In this document: positions 1 to 7,531 of the stretch, one piece after another
Layout of the letters: each line of letters opens with the position of its first letter
How positions within the stretch are numbered: the stretch's first letter is position 1
Source: Nitrososphaerota archaeon
GTDB taxonomy: Archaea; Thermoproteota; Nitrososphaeria; Nitrososphaerales; Gagatemarchaeaceae
Direction: 5' to 3'
DNA length: 64,000 nucleotides
NCBI GenBank assembly: GCA_029785375.1
Contig: JAFLZV010000005.1
Location: 12,239-76,238 of the forward strand
Position numbers and translations under genes: made by a program
The notes under the pieces: generated by a model
Told to the model about the DNA's origin: nothing
Database searches by the model: none
Seen by the model: only the letters and a program-made list of their open reading frames with translations

Positions 1-354
1 CACTTCGTCGAGCTGGTCAGATACCTGAAGACGTTTAAACCGGCGTCAGCTGCTCCCTGATGCTGCTGCCAGTGGACCTGTTCAACGTGGGTCGAGGCGT
101 ACTGTTACTCTGCAAGCCACCGTACGTGTCGTGCAGGCATCCGGCCCGCGTTCTTCGGGCTCGCCTATTCCGTCAGGGGAACATAAGCCAAAGCCGGCCG
201 CATATTCCGATGCAGAGTAATTCAAAGGGCGCTCCGAGCCCCACGAGGTGCTCCTGGTTCTGTGATGAACTTGTCATCGCATGACTCAACTCCATCGCAC
301 CTGTAGCAGCAAGGCGTGAGGGACGCCTGGTCGGGACGTACCGGAAGAGGTAAG
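1..354. other. Intergenic stretch, no gene recognised
   Basis: No ORF here has a recognisable protein. The 74-codon plus ORF at 60-284 and the minus ORF overlapping the tRNA look like chance frames of GC-rich DNA. A GTTTAAAC palindrome lies near position 35 but has no obvious partner gene. Confidence 0.4.
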
Positions 355-447
355 CGGGCCCGGAGGGATTTGAACCCTCGACCCTCAGCTCCGCAGGCTG
401 ATGCCCTGATCCGTGCTCCCCCTTGGAAAAGTCTAGGCTACGGGCCC
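355..447 (-). tRNA. tRNA-Arg (anticodon GCG) with enlarged D-loop, probable small intron
   Basis: Read on the minus strand, the acceptor stem is GGGCCCG pairing with CGGGCCC. The T-arm is GAGGG-TTCAAAT-CCCTC. The anticodon arm is TCAGC-CTGCGGA-GCTGA, giving anticodon GCG, which decodes CGC and CGU as arginine. The discriminator is G. The D-stem GCCT/GGGC encloses about 28 nt instead of the usual 8 to 11, because some 20 nt (ACTTTTCC...GAGCAC) separate the AG from the GG of the loop. The extra piece can fold into a CTTTTC/GGGGAG hairpin. Archaeal tRNA introns at non-canonical positions are known, so a D-loop intron is the likely reading, but I could not draw a clean bulge-helix-bulge motif. 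Confidence 0.85.
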
Positions 448-468
448 ACGCTGCGGTCAAAGTAGCCC

Positions 469-478
469 GCTTATATGC
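469..478 (-). promoter_or_regulatory. TATA-like element for tRNA-Arg
   Basis: The minus strand reads GCATATAAGC, centred about 26 nt upstream of the first tRNA base, the expected archaeal TATA spacing. It overlaps the last codons and the TAA stop of the upstream uracil-DNA glycosylase gene, so the promoter sits inside coding sequence. Confidence 0.6.
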
Positions 479-1151
479 GCAAGTCCCGCCTGATCCTCTT
501 GAGCAGCCCCACGAGCATCGGCATGGTCAGCTTCCCCGTGTTGGTGTTCCTCGGGCTCGGGTGGTAGCATGCGTACACTACTGGCTGACCGTCGATTCGG
601 TAAGTGGCGCCGTGCCCGAAAACCATCCCCCTGACGTCTGCCCCGGCCCTCGCCAGATGGGCGACGTATGCCTTGAAGGCCAGAGAGCCGAGGGCCAAGA
701 CCCCCTCCAGGTTCGGCATCAGCGAAACCTCGGCGTCGAGGAAGGGGGAGCAGTTGGCGAACTCTTCCTTGGTGGGCTTATCCCCCGGAGGGACACACTT
801 CACCGCGGCCGTGATGTAGCATCCCCGGTAGACGAGCCCGTCGTCTCGCGACTCTGACACAGGCTGGTTGGCGAACCCCGCGGAGTATAGCGCGGCGACC
901 AGGAACCTGCTCGAGGCGTCCCCGGTGAATATCCTCCCCGTCCTCTCGGCTCCGTGGGACGCCGGGGCCAGGCCAAGGACGAGCAGCTTCCCATCGAGGT
1001 CCCCGAAGCCTGGGACCGGCTTCCGCCAGTAGGGCTGGGAGGCGTACGACGCTCTGGGCTTGACCCCCTCTCTGTACGCCACAAGGCGGGGACAGGCCCT
1101 GCACGACACGATCGCCCGACTGAGCTCCGCGGCGGATCTGCGTGCGCTCAA
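471..1151 (-). CDS. Uracil-DNA glycosylase, family 5 (UdgB-like)
   Basis: This is a base-excision repair enzyme that removes uracil, and in this family also other deaminated bases, from DNA. The GLAPASHG motif at residues 60-67 followed by RTGRIFTGD, together with HPSPRNTNTG near 187-196, fits family 5 rather than family 4, which has GEAPG. Cysteines 17, 20, 119 and 134 fit the 4Fe-4S cluster of family 4/5 enzymes. At 226 aa the length is normal. The TTG start overlaps the lysyl-tRNA synthetase stop as TTGA, so the two genes are probably co-transcribed. The motif-1 residue after GLAPA is not the catalytic Asp of family 1, as expected for this family. Confidence 0.9.
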   Translation of the reverse strand: MSARRSAAELSRAIVSCRACPRLVAYREGVKPRASYASQPYWRKPVPGFGDLDGKLLVLGLAPASHGAERTGRIFTGDASSRFLVAALYSAGFANQPVSESRDDGLVYRGCYITAAVKCVPPGDKPTKEEFANCSPFLDAEVSLMPNLEGVLALGSLAFKAYVAHLARAGADVRGMVFGHGATYRIDGQPVVYACYHPSPRNTNTGKLTMPMLVGLLKRIRRDLRI

Positions 1152-2743
1152 TTCCCTAATGCGGCGAGGAGGGCCTTGCTCACCGCGGCCTTGCCCGCGT
1201 CCATGACGTAGGGCCCGAGCCTCGGGCCCCGGTCAGTGCCGAGGAGTATCGCGTACACCGCCGGAAAGAACTCCCCGGGCCTGAGCCCCTGCCTCTTCGC
1301 CGCATCGAAGGCGGCGTTCTGGACGTCTTCTTCTGTGGCCAGCCGGGGGAGCGCTGCGGCGAACTCCCTCACCGCGGCCCTGACGGCTTCCCCGAGCTCA
1401 GGGGGCTCCACCGCGGCCTTCCCCTCCCGCGTCGCCCACCCGCGGGCCCAGGATATCTTCCTTGAGAGGTCCGGGGACGGCCCCCTCACCATCCCGTAGG
1501 TGGCAAGCCTCTTGACCACGTACTCCTCGACCGCACCCTCGGGGGCGACAGCCGCAAGCTGCGCAATGAGCCTGTAGGGGACGTGGACCCCCTTCACCTG
1601 GGGGACCTTCAGGAACACTGCGTACTCGTAGAGCCCTCTCAGCCTTGCGTCCTTCATCTGGTTGGGGTCCCTCTTCTTGGAGAAGTACAGCTCTTCGAGG
1701 TCGTCGTACTCGTCCATGTAGAGCGGGACGTCCTCTAGTGAGATGTTCCTCGCGCCGACTATCCTCTTGTACATCAGCAGCCTTAGGCTCTCAGGGGAGG
1801 CATACTGGAGCCACTCGTCAGGGGTGACGAGGTTGCCGGTCGACTTCGACATCTTCTTCCCCGACTTGTCCTGGAAGAGCTCATACCTCGCGTGGTAGGG
1901 GGGCGGGTAGCCGAGGACGTTCTCGGCGACCCAGTCATTTATCTTGACCGAGTCAGTCAGCTCCTTCCCGTAGGCCTCGAACCGTATGTCGAAGGCAGCC
2001 CACCTTGCGGCGAACTCGACCTTCCACATCAGCTTCCCGTTCCCTTCCGTGACCTTCACCTCCCCCTCGTAGCCGCACCCTTCGACCCTCTTCTCCCCGA
2101 GCGTCGTCCCGTCGCAGACGTAGTCGACGGTGTCTCTCTCCGAGTCGAAGGTCCGCGCCCTGGTGACGTAGATCCTCCCGCAGTTCTTGCAGACCGGGGT
2201 GTATGGGAGCGACTCCTCGTACTTGGACTGGCCGACCAGCTCGTTGATCTTCCGCCCTATCACCGCGGCGCTGGAGAGTATCTTCCTTATCTGGCCGTTG
2301 AGCTTCCCAGACGCATACGCCTCGGCCCCGCTCTGGAACACGTACTCGACCCCTATCTTGTCGAGGGCCCCGCGGAGGAGCGAGCCCACATGCTCGGCAT
2401 AGGAGCCGTGGCACCCTAGAGGGTCTGGAATCCGCGAGACAGGGTGCGAGATGTAGTCGCTCAGCCAGGCAGGGAAGCCCACAGGGACCTTCCTCAGACC
2501 GTCAAAGTCATCAGAGTAGGCGAGCAGCTCCGACCTGTGTCCGAGGGACTCCAGGGCGAGCTTGACCCCATAGCTGCGTATGGCGTCCCCCACGCTCCCG
2601 ATGTGCGGGAGCCCAGACGCCCCCAGCCCGCTCTCCACCCTCATCATGGACAGGCTCCTCCCCAGCCGCCTCTCGCGCTCCGCCGTCTCGTGGGCGACCT
2701 TGTCGAGCCAGGTCCCCCTACCTATGATAACAGGCTGGTCCAA
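1148..2743 (-). CDS. lysS: Class I lysyl-tRNA synthetase
   Basis: This enzyme charges tRNA-Lys with lysine for translation. It is the class I (Rossmann-fold) form typical of archaea, not the class II form of most bacteria. HIGS at about residues 47-50 is the HIGH-type ATP motif and KKMSKSTGN near residue 300 is the KMSKS loop. Cysteine pairs between them (CKNCG and later) could bind zinc in the insertion. At 531 aa the length is typical. I accept the TTG start because a TATA-like CTAATTAC lies about 29 nt upstream, giving a leaderless message. The uracil-DNA glycosylase gene follows with a 4-nt overlap. Confidence 0.95.
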   Translation of the reverse strand: MDQPVIIGRGTWLDKVAHETAERERRLGRSLSMMRVESGLGASGLPHIGSVGDAIRSYGVKLALESLGHRSELLAYSDDFDGLRKVPVGFPAWLSDYISHPVSRIPDPLGCHGSYAEHVGSLLRGALDKIGVEYVFQSGAEAYASGKLNGQIRKILSSAAVIGRKINELVGQSKYEESLPYTPVCKNCGRIYVTRARTFDSERDTVDYVCDGTTLGEKRVEGCGYEGEVKVTEGNGKLMWKVEFAARWAAFDIRFEAYGKELTDSVKINDWVAENVLGYPPPYHARYELFQDKSGKKMSKSTGNLVTPDEWLQYASPESLRLLMYKRIVGARNISLEDVPLYMDEYDDLEELYFSKKRDPNQMKDARLRGLYEYAVFLKVPQVKGVHVPYRLIAQLAAVAPEGAVEEYVVKRLATYGMVRGPSPDLSRKISWARGWATREGKAAVEPPELGEAVRAAVREFAAALPRLATEEDVQNAAFDAAKRQGLRPGEFFPAVYAILLGTDRGPRLGPYVMDAGKAAVSKALLAALGN

Positions 2744-2784
2744 GCTCGTGCACCGCCGGCCGACGCGGCGTAATTAGGCTTCTC

Positions 2785-5004
2785 TTACCTGTAGTATGGG
2801 ACCGCGACCTTCTCCATGGGCTTCCCCTCCCTGGACTGGCGGACCTTCTTGATGGCGTCCGCGAAGTGGTCTATCGTCACCACGGCCTCGTCGACGTGCT
2901 TCCTGGCGTCGTCTGGCTTCGGATACTTTGAGATGAACCCCTGCAGCACGATGGAGACCGCCGTGTTGGTCAGCGAGGCCATGTCCGCCCCGCTGAAACC
3001 CTCGGTCATCTCCACCACCCTGTCCAGGTCCACATCCTTCGAGATGGGGACCCCCTTGGTGTGGATTGTCAGTATCTCCTTCCTCGCGAGCTTGTCTGGG
3101 AGGGGGATCTGGATCAGCTTGTCGAACCTCCCCGCCCTCACCAGGGCCGGGTCAACGATGTCTATCCTGTTGGTCGCAGCCAGGACCACCACGCCCTGTA
3201 GGCTCTGGACGCCGTCAAGCTCGGTGAGGAGCTGGCTCACGACGCGTTCCGTCACCATGCTGTCCCCGCCCATACCTCTGGTCGGAGCCAGGGCGTCTAT
3301 CTCGTCGAAGAATATCACGCAAGGAGAGGCCTGCCTGGCCCTCCTGAAGACCTCGCGTATGCCGCGCTCTGACTCCCCGACCCACTTGCTCAGCAGCTCG
3401 GGGCCCCTCACGCTGATGAAGTTCGCCTCGCTCTCCGTAGCCACGGCCTTTGCAAGGAGGGTCTTGCCCGTCCCCGACGGCCCGTAGAGCATTATCCCCT
3501 TCGGCATGCTGTAGCCTATCTTGTCGTAGAGGTCCGGGTATTTCATCGGCCACTCGACCGCCTCCTGCAGCTCCTTCTTGACCCCTTCTAGGCCGCCGAT
3601 GTCGGTCCACTTCACATCCGGGGTCTCGAGGTAGACTTCGCGCATGGCCGATGGCATCACGTCCTTCAGCGCGTCCTCGAAGTCCGCCATGGTCACCACC
3701 AGCTTGTCCAAGGTCTCCGGGCTCAGCCTGTCCTCTTCGAGCTTGATATCTGGCAGGTTCCTCCGCAGGGTCTTCATCGCAGCCTCCTTGCAGAGGTACT
3801 CGAGGTCTGCCCCCACGAACCCGTGGGTCACCCCCGCGAGCTTCTCCAAGTCGACTATCTTGTCGGCGGCCCCGTTCTTCTCGTCGTTCTGGTATAGAGG
3901 CATGTGCCTGGTGTGTATCTGGAGTATCTCCAGCCTCCCTCTCTTGTCAGGGACCTTGATTTCGATCTCCCTGTCGAACCTCCCTGGCCTCCTGAGCGCC
4001 GGGTCGATGGCGTTAGGGCGGTTGGTCGCCGCTATGACGATGACTTTTCCGCGGGCCTCAAGGCCGTCCATGAGTGAAAGCAGCTGGCTCACCACCCTCC
4101 GCTCCACCTCCCCCGTCACCTCTTCTCTCTTGGGGGCAATGGAATCGATTTCGTCGATGAATATTATTGTCGGCGCCTTCTCTTTGGCCTCCTTGAATAT
4201 CTCGCGGAGCCTGGCCTCGGACTCCCCGTAGAACTTGCTCATTATCTCCGGGCCGCTAATCGGTATGAAGTGTGCGTTGCTCTCCGTAGCCACGGCCTTC
4301 GCAAGGAGGGTCTTGCCCGTCCCCGGCGGCCCGTAGAGGAGTATCCCCTTGGGCGCCTCGACCCCGAGCTTCTCGAAAATCTCCGGATGGCGGAGTGGGA
4401 GCTCTATCATCTCGCGGACCTTCTGTATCTCGTCCTTCAGCCCCCCGATGTCCTCGTAGGTGACCTGGGGGACGCCGCGGAGAGCTTCTCCCTTCTCCGA
4501 GATTACGAACACGGTCCTCTGGGTGATGAGCGCGGCGTCGGCGGCCGGGCTGACCCCGACCACCTGGAATGTGAGCCTGCCTCCGAAGTATGGTATCATT
4601 ATGTTGTCCCCTTTCGTCACAGGTACGCTCTCGAGAGCGTCGGCGAGGTACCTTTCATCGATCGGCGGGACCGCCTCCAACGGCGCGACCACGACCTTCT
4701 CGGCCGGAGGGGCTTTGACCTTCTTCACCACGACCACGTCGCCGATGGCCACCCCCGCGTTGTTCCTGATCAGCCCGTCGACCCTGACTATCCCGCGCCC
4801 CTCGTCCGACGGGTATAGAGGGAGGCACTTCGCGACGGTCCGTCTCTTCCCCTTGATCTCGATGACGTCCCCGGTGGACGCGTCGAGGGCGTCCATGGCG
4901 TCGTAGTCTATCCTCGCGACCCCTCTGCCCACGTCGCGCGTATAGGCCTCGAGGACCTTCAGTTGGACCTGCTGCTGGCTCACTCCGGCTCCACTCTCAG
5001 ACAA
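2785..5004 (-). CDS. cdc48: Cdc48/VCP-type AAA ATPase
   Basis: This is a hexameric unfoldase that extracts and unfolds proteins for degradation or remodelling. The order is an N-terminal double-psi-barrel region (about 1-185), AAA domain D1 (Walker A GPPGTGKT near 225, Walker B IIFIDEID) and AAA domain D2 (GPSGTGKT near 505, Walker B VIFFDEID). The D2 P-loop has Ser where Pro is usual. The chain ends in YYR, which fits the hydrophobic-Tyr-X rule used by proteasomal ATPases to dock on 20S proteasomes; that docking is inference. At 739 aa the length is normal. It starts at a TTG overlapping the end of the hsp20 gene by 8 nt, so both form one operon. Confidence 0.97.
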   Translation of the reverse strand: MSESGAGVSQQQVQLKVLEAYTRDVGRGVARIDYDAMDALDASTGDVIEIKGKRRTVAKCLPLYPSDEGRGIVRVDGLIRNNAGVAIGDVVVVKKVKAPPAEKVVVAPLEAVPPIDERYLADALESVPVTKGDNIMIPYFGGRLTFQVVGVSPAADAALITQRTVFVISEKGEALRGVPQVTYEDIGGLKDEIQKVREMIELPLRHPEIFEKLGVEAPKGILLYGPPGTGKTLLAKAVATESNAHFIPISGPEIMSKFYGESEARLREIFKEAKEKAPTIIFIDEIDSIAPKREEVTGEVERRVVSQLLSLMDGLEARGKVIVIAATNRPNAIDPALRRPGRFDREIEIKVPDKRGRLEILQIHTRHMPLYQNDEKNGAADKIVDLEKLAGVTHGFVGADLEYLCKEAAMKTLRRNLPDIKLEEDRLSPETLDKLVVTMADFEDALKDVMPSAMREVYLETPDVKWTDIGGLEGVKKELQEAVEWPMKYPDLYDKIGYSMPKGIMLYGPSGTGKTLLAKAVATESEANFISVRGPELLSKWVGESERGIREVFRRARQASPCVIFFDEIDALAPTRGMGGDSMVTERVVSQLLTELDGVQSLQGVVVLAATNRIDIVDPALVRAGRFDKLIQIPLPDKLARKEILTIHTKGVPISKDVDLDRVVEMTEGFSGADMASLTNTAVSIVLQGFISKYPKPDDARKHVDEAVVTIDHFADAIKKVRQSREGKPMEKVAVPYYR

Positions 5005-5515
5005 CGTTTACCCTCCTGAAGCCCTTATTAGCCTTGTCCTTCAATGAGAACGAAATTTCTAGCATTCCGTTCCGATACTCCGCCTTCCCTGACTCTGGAC
5101 CGACTGGAGCTTTCAGCGCCAGTTCGGCGCGATAACGCTTGTCCCCCTTCGACGCCATAACCACCACGCTTTCCTCTGTGACGTCTATGTTGATGTCCTC
5201 CTTCTCGACGCCGGGCATCTCCAGGATCGCCCGCAGCATTCCTGCCTTTTGGTCCACGACCTGCTCGCTGATAGGAGACCTGAAGCCGTCCCTCCGTGCA
5301 GGGCTGTTCCCGAAAATCTGGAACGATGGTTTCCCACCGGGGCCCATGTTGAAGGTGAAGCCGGCGACAAACGGACTGCTCTGTCGGCTTTGTCCGAAGA
5401 ACGCGTTCCTGAGCGTGTTCTCTATGTCCTTCTCGAAGTCCTCGAAGTACCTGTCGAGCTCGTCGAGCATGTCCCTGAGGTCTCTCCTTCTGTCACCGTT
5501 CCCTTCTCCGCTCAT
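4997..5515 (-). CDS. hsp20: Hsp20/alpha-crystallin family small heat shock protein
   Basis: This is an ATP-independent holdase chaperone that keeps unfolding proteins soluble. The acidic N-terminal arm (about 1-45, rich in Asp and Glu) is followed by a Phe/Gly-containing linker and an alpha-crystallin domain (about 85-172) with LEMPGVEKEDI and a NGMLEISF strand. The C-terminus, FRRVNVV, lacks a clear IXI anchor. It is the first gene of an operon with cdc48, linking holdase and unfoldase. The promoter region is shared with a divergent HTH gene. The ATG start has a TATA-like TTAATTAAC about 21-25 nt upstream. Confidence 0.9.
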   Translation of the reverse strand: MSGEGNGDRRRDLRDMLDELDRYFEDFEKDIENTLRNAFFGQSRQSSPFVAGFTFNMGPGGKPSFQIFGNSPARRDGFRSPISEQVVDQKAGMLRAILEMPGVEKEDINIDVTEESVVVMASKGDKRYRAELALKAPVGPESGKAEYRNGMLEISFSLKDKANKGFRRVNVV

Positions 5516-5579
5516 ATTAATTCACGATGAGTTAATTAATCACATGTTTATTAACTTAACCCCTACAGCAAGTCAAGGC
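5516..5579. promoter_or_regulatory. Divergent promoter with AT-rich inverted repeat between hsp20-cdc48 and the HTH gene
   Basis: The 64-nt gap holds GTTAATTAAT (5531-5540) and ATTAACTTAAC (5550-5560), an imperfect inverted repeat ending in GTTAA/TTAAC. Each arm overlaps a TATA-like sequence at a suitable distance from one of the two divergent genes. A protein binding this repeat could block both promoters; the adjacent HTH regulator is the obvious candidate, but that is inference. Confidence 0.55.
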
Positions 5580-6176
5580 ATGGCTCCAGATTATGTCGAA
5601 GAAGTGCTCTCGTCGAGGGCCAGGCTCCGGATCATGGACGCCGTTTCGGTGAGGCCCCGCACCCTGGGCGAGCTCTCTGACGCCGCAGGAATCTCCGTGC
5701 AGGGGGTGCTCAGGCACCTTAAGAGGCTTGCAGAGCTGCAGCTGGTCGAAGAGAGGAGGTTGCCGAAGGCGGCCCCCAAGGCAAGAATCGCGTACGCCGC
5801 GGCCTCGGCGCGGATAAGGGACTACTCTTCCGAAAGGCTGACGGTGGTGAGGTTGACAGACGTGCGACTGAGGCGCCAGACTGGGAGGGTACGCGACCTG
5901 GAGCGGGCAGCCGGGGACCTCCTCATCCAGAGGAGAAGGATAGGAGAGACTGCGAGGAAGCTTGCGAGGATGATCGACGAGGCAGCCGAAGACCAGGAGG
6001 ACCTCGCTGCGGCCATCGGGTCCCTGGATCTCTCTGACGCGGAGCGGCTTGTCGTAGAGGTCGTCCTGACCGAGGACACGCTAGAAGATGGGCTAAGGGC
6101 CCTCTCAAAGTACTACGGGATAGAGGACAGAAGGTCTATAGAGAGAGCCCTCGCGAAGGCGGGCAGATTTGTCTGA
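5580..6176 (+). CDS. Winged-helix (ArsR-like) transcriptional regulator
   Basis: The N-terminal 70 residues hold a winged helix-turn-helix: RARLRIMDAVSVRPRTLGEL, then AAGISVQGVLRHLKRL as the recognition region. The rest (about 80-198) is charged and helical and may form a coiled coil for dimerisation. The ORF track begins this frame at 5139, but the first 147 codons are antisense to hsp20. I place the start at ATG 5580, about 29 nt after a TATA-like TTTATTAAC. It diverges from the hsp20-cdc48 operon, so control of protein-quality genes or autoregulation is plausible. The effector is unknown. The surE start overlaps its stop. Confidence 0.8.
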   Translation: MAPDYVEEVLSSRARLRIMDAVSVRPRTLGELSDAAGISVQGVLRHLKRLAELQLVEERRLPKAAPKARIAYAAASARIRDYSSERLTVVRLTDVRLRRQTGRVRDLERAAGDLLIQRRRIGETARKLARMIDEAAEDQEDLAAAIGSLDLSDAERLVVEVVLTEDTLEDGLRALSKYYGIEDRRSIERALAKAGRFV

Positions 6177-7002
6177 GAATAGGAAGCTGGTGCTTGTCAC
6201 CAACGACGACAGCGTCCAGAGCAATGGGATAGTCGAGCTGGCGCGGGCGGCCTCAAGGCACGCCGACGCCATCATAGTAGCCCCCGAGCAGCCGCAGAGC
6301 GCGACGGCGCTCAGCCTGACGTTCCACAAGCCGATACGGGTGAACAGGGTGAGGCGCGACGGCTTCGAATGCTATGCCGTCTCCGGGTCCCCGGGCGACT
6401 GCGTCATGGTAGGGGTGAACAAGGTGCTCCCGCGGAGGCCGGACCTGGTGGTCTCTGGGATCAACATAGGGGACAACAACACCTTCCAAGACGTCCTAGC
6501 TTCAGGGACCGTCGCCGCGGCGCTTGAGGGGGCGATCACGGGGATACCATCCATAGCTTTCTCCATGGAGGTGAGCGGTGAATCTATGTTCGCCCTGGAG
6601 TATGACCAGCCAGACTTCAAGAACGCCGGGGTCATCGCCGGGGAGATAATCCGCGACGTCCTGGACAACGGGATGCCCGAAGGGGCCGAGGTCCTGAACG
6701 TCAACTTCCCCCGCGGCGTGCAGCAGTCGACACCCATCAAGATCACCGAGGTGGGGAGGAGGAAGTACACGGACAAGGTCCTGGTGAGACGCGACCCGAG
6801 GGGGAGGCCCTACTACTGGCTGTTCGGGGAGCGGCTCACAAGCTTCCCCGAGAGGACGGACGCCGAAGCAGTGCTGGTGAAGAAGCAGGTCTCCATAACC
6901 CCCATGGTCCTGAAGATGTCAGGCCCGCCCTCCAAGGAGCTTTCGATGCTCAGGGAGAGGGTCGAAAGGAGGCTCCAAAGGGCGAGCCGTGGAAGGCGCT
7001 AG
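6169..7002 (+). CDS. surE: SurE family 5'/3'-nucleotidase
   Basis: This is a metal-dependent phosphatase acting on nucleoside 5'- and 3'-monophosphates. The N-terminus has the VTNDD metal motif (about 10-14), followed by VAPEQPQSATALSLT, AVSGSPGDCV and VSGINIGDNN, all SurE signatures. At 277 aa it is slightly longer than many homologues, with a basic C-terminal tail. The TTG start overlaps the end of the HTH gene, so the two are probably co-transcribed. Identification is secure; the preferred substrate cannot be read from the sequence. Confidence 0.94.
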   Translation: MSENRKLVLVTNDDSVQSNGIVELARAASRHADAIIVAPEQPQSATALSLTFHKPIRVNRVRRDGFECYAVSGSPGDCVMVGVNKVLPRRPDLVVSGINIGDNNTFQDVLASGTVAAALEGAITGIPSIAFSMEVSGESMFALEYDQPDFKNAGVIAGEIIRDVLDNGMPEGAEVLNVNFPRGVQQSTPIKITEVGRRKYTDKVLVRRDPRGRPYYWLFGERLTSFPERTDAEAVLVKKQVSITPMVLKMSGPPSKELSMLRERVERRLQRASRGRR

Positions 7003-7017
7003 GAAGGACGAGGCGCC

Positions 7018-7521
7018 GTGAAGGCTGAGTGGTCGGATTGGGAAGAGGTCAACGAGAGGATGCGGGTGGTCAGGCTCACCCTGCCCCTCCAGGCGCTGGT
7101 CCCCGCGCTGGCGCTCCCGGCGCTCTCCAGCGGGACGAGGGGGATGACCCTGATACCCGGCCGTGAGGGGCTGGCGCTCGGCGCGCTCCTGCTGGCCGCC
7201 TCCGGGGTCACGGCCTACGCCCTCTACTCGGTCGCCGGACCTCTGGGAGGGTTGTTCCCTCTGTGGCTGGTGGGGACGGCTGGGGCCGCGCTCTTCGCCT
7301 CGGCCCTGAGCCCGACCGCGTTCGTAAAACCGATATGTGTCCGGTGCAGGCTCCTCCCCGTGATAAGGGAGCATGAGGCGATACACCTCTCCGGCGTGGC
7401 CAGCGAGGGGGCGGTCTGGGGGTCCATGAGGTCGAGGCACAGCGTGGATAGCCTGGGCATCGCCGGGGACCCGGCCATATGCAGCTTCTGCCCCATCCCC
7501 AAGAGACTGGCAGAACAGTAG
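7018..7521 (+). CDS. Small membrane protein with cytosolic or external Cys/His cluster, unknown function
   Basis: I do not recognise the family. The first half carries about three hydrophobic segments (near residues 25-40, 52-72 and 78-100). The C-terminal 65 residues contain CVRCR, two histidines (EHEAIHL), a further His and a late CSFC pair, so CxxC...H...H...CxxC could bind a metal. It starts at a GTG 15 nt after surE and lies just upstream of the ABCE1 gene, within one directional gene string. A ribosome- or Fe-S-related role is only a guess from position. Confidence 0.65.
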   Translation: MKAEWSDWEEVNERMRVVRLTLPLQALVPALALPALSSGTRGMTLIPGREGLALGALLLAASGVTAYALYSVAGPLGGLFPLWLVGTAGAALFASALSPTAFVKPICVRCRLLPVIREHEAIHLSGVASEGAVWGSMRSRHSVDSLGIAGDPAICSFCPIPKRLAEQ

Positions 7522-7531
7522 GTGGCTTGAG

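Noticed and set aside
5139-5579. N-terminal extension of the HTH ORF
   Set aside because: Antisense to hsp20; the winged helix begins just after ATG 5580.
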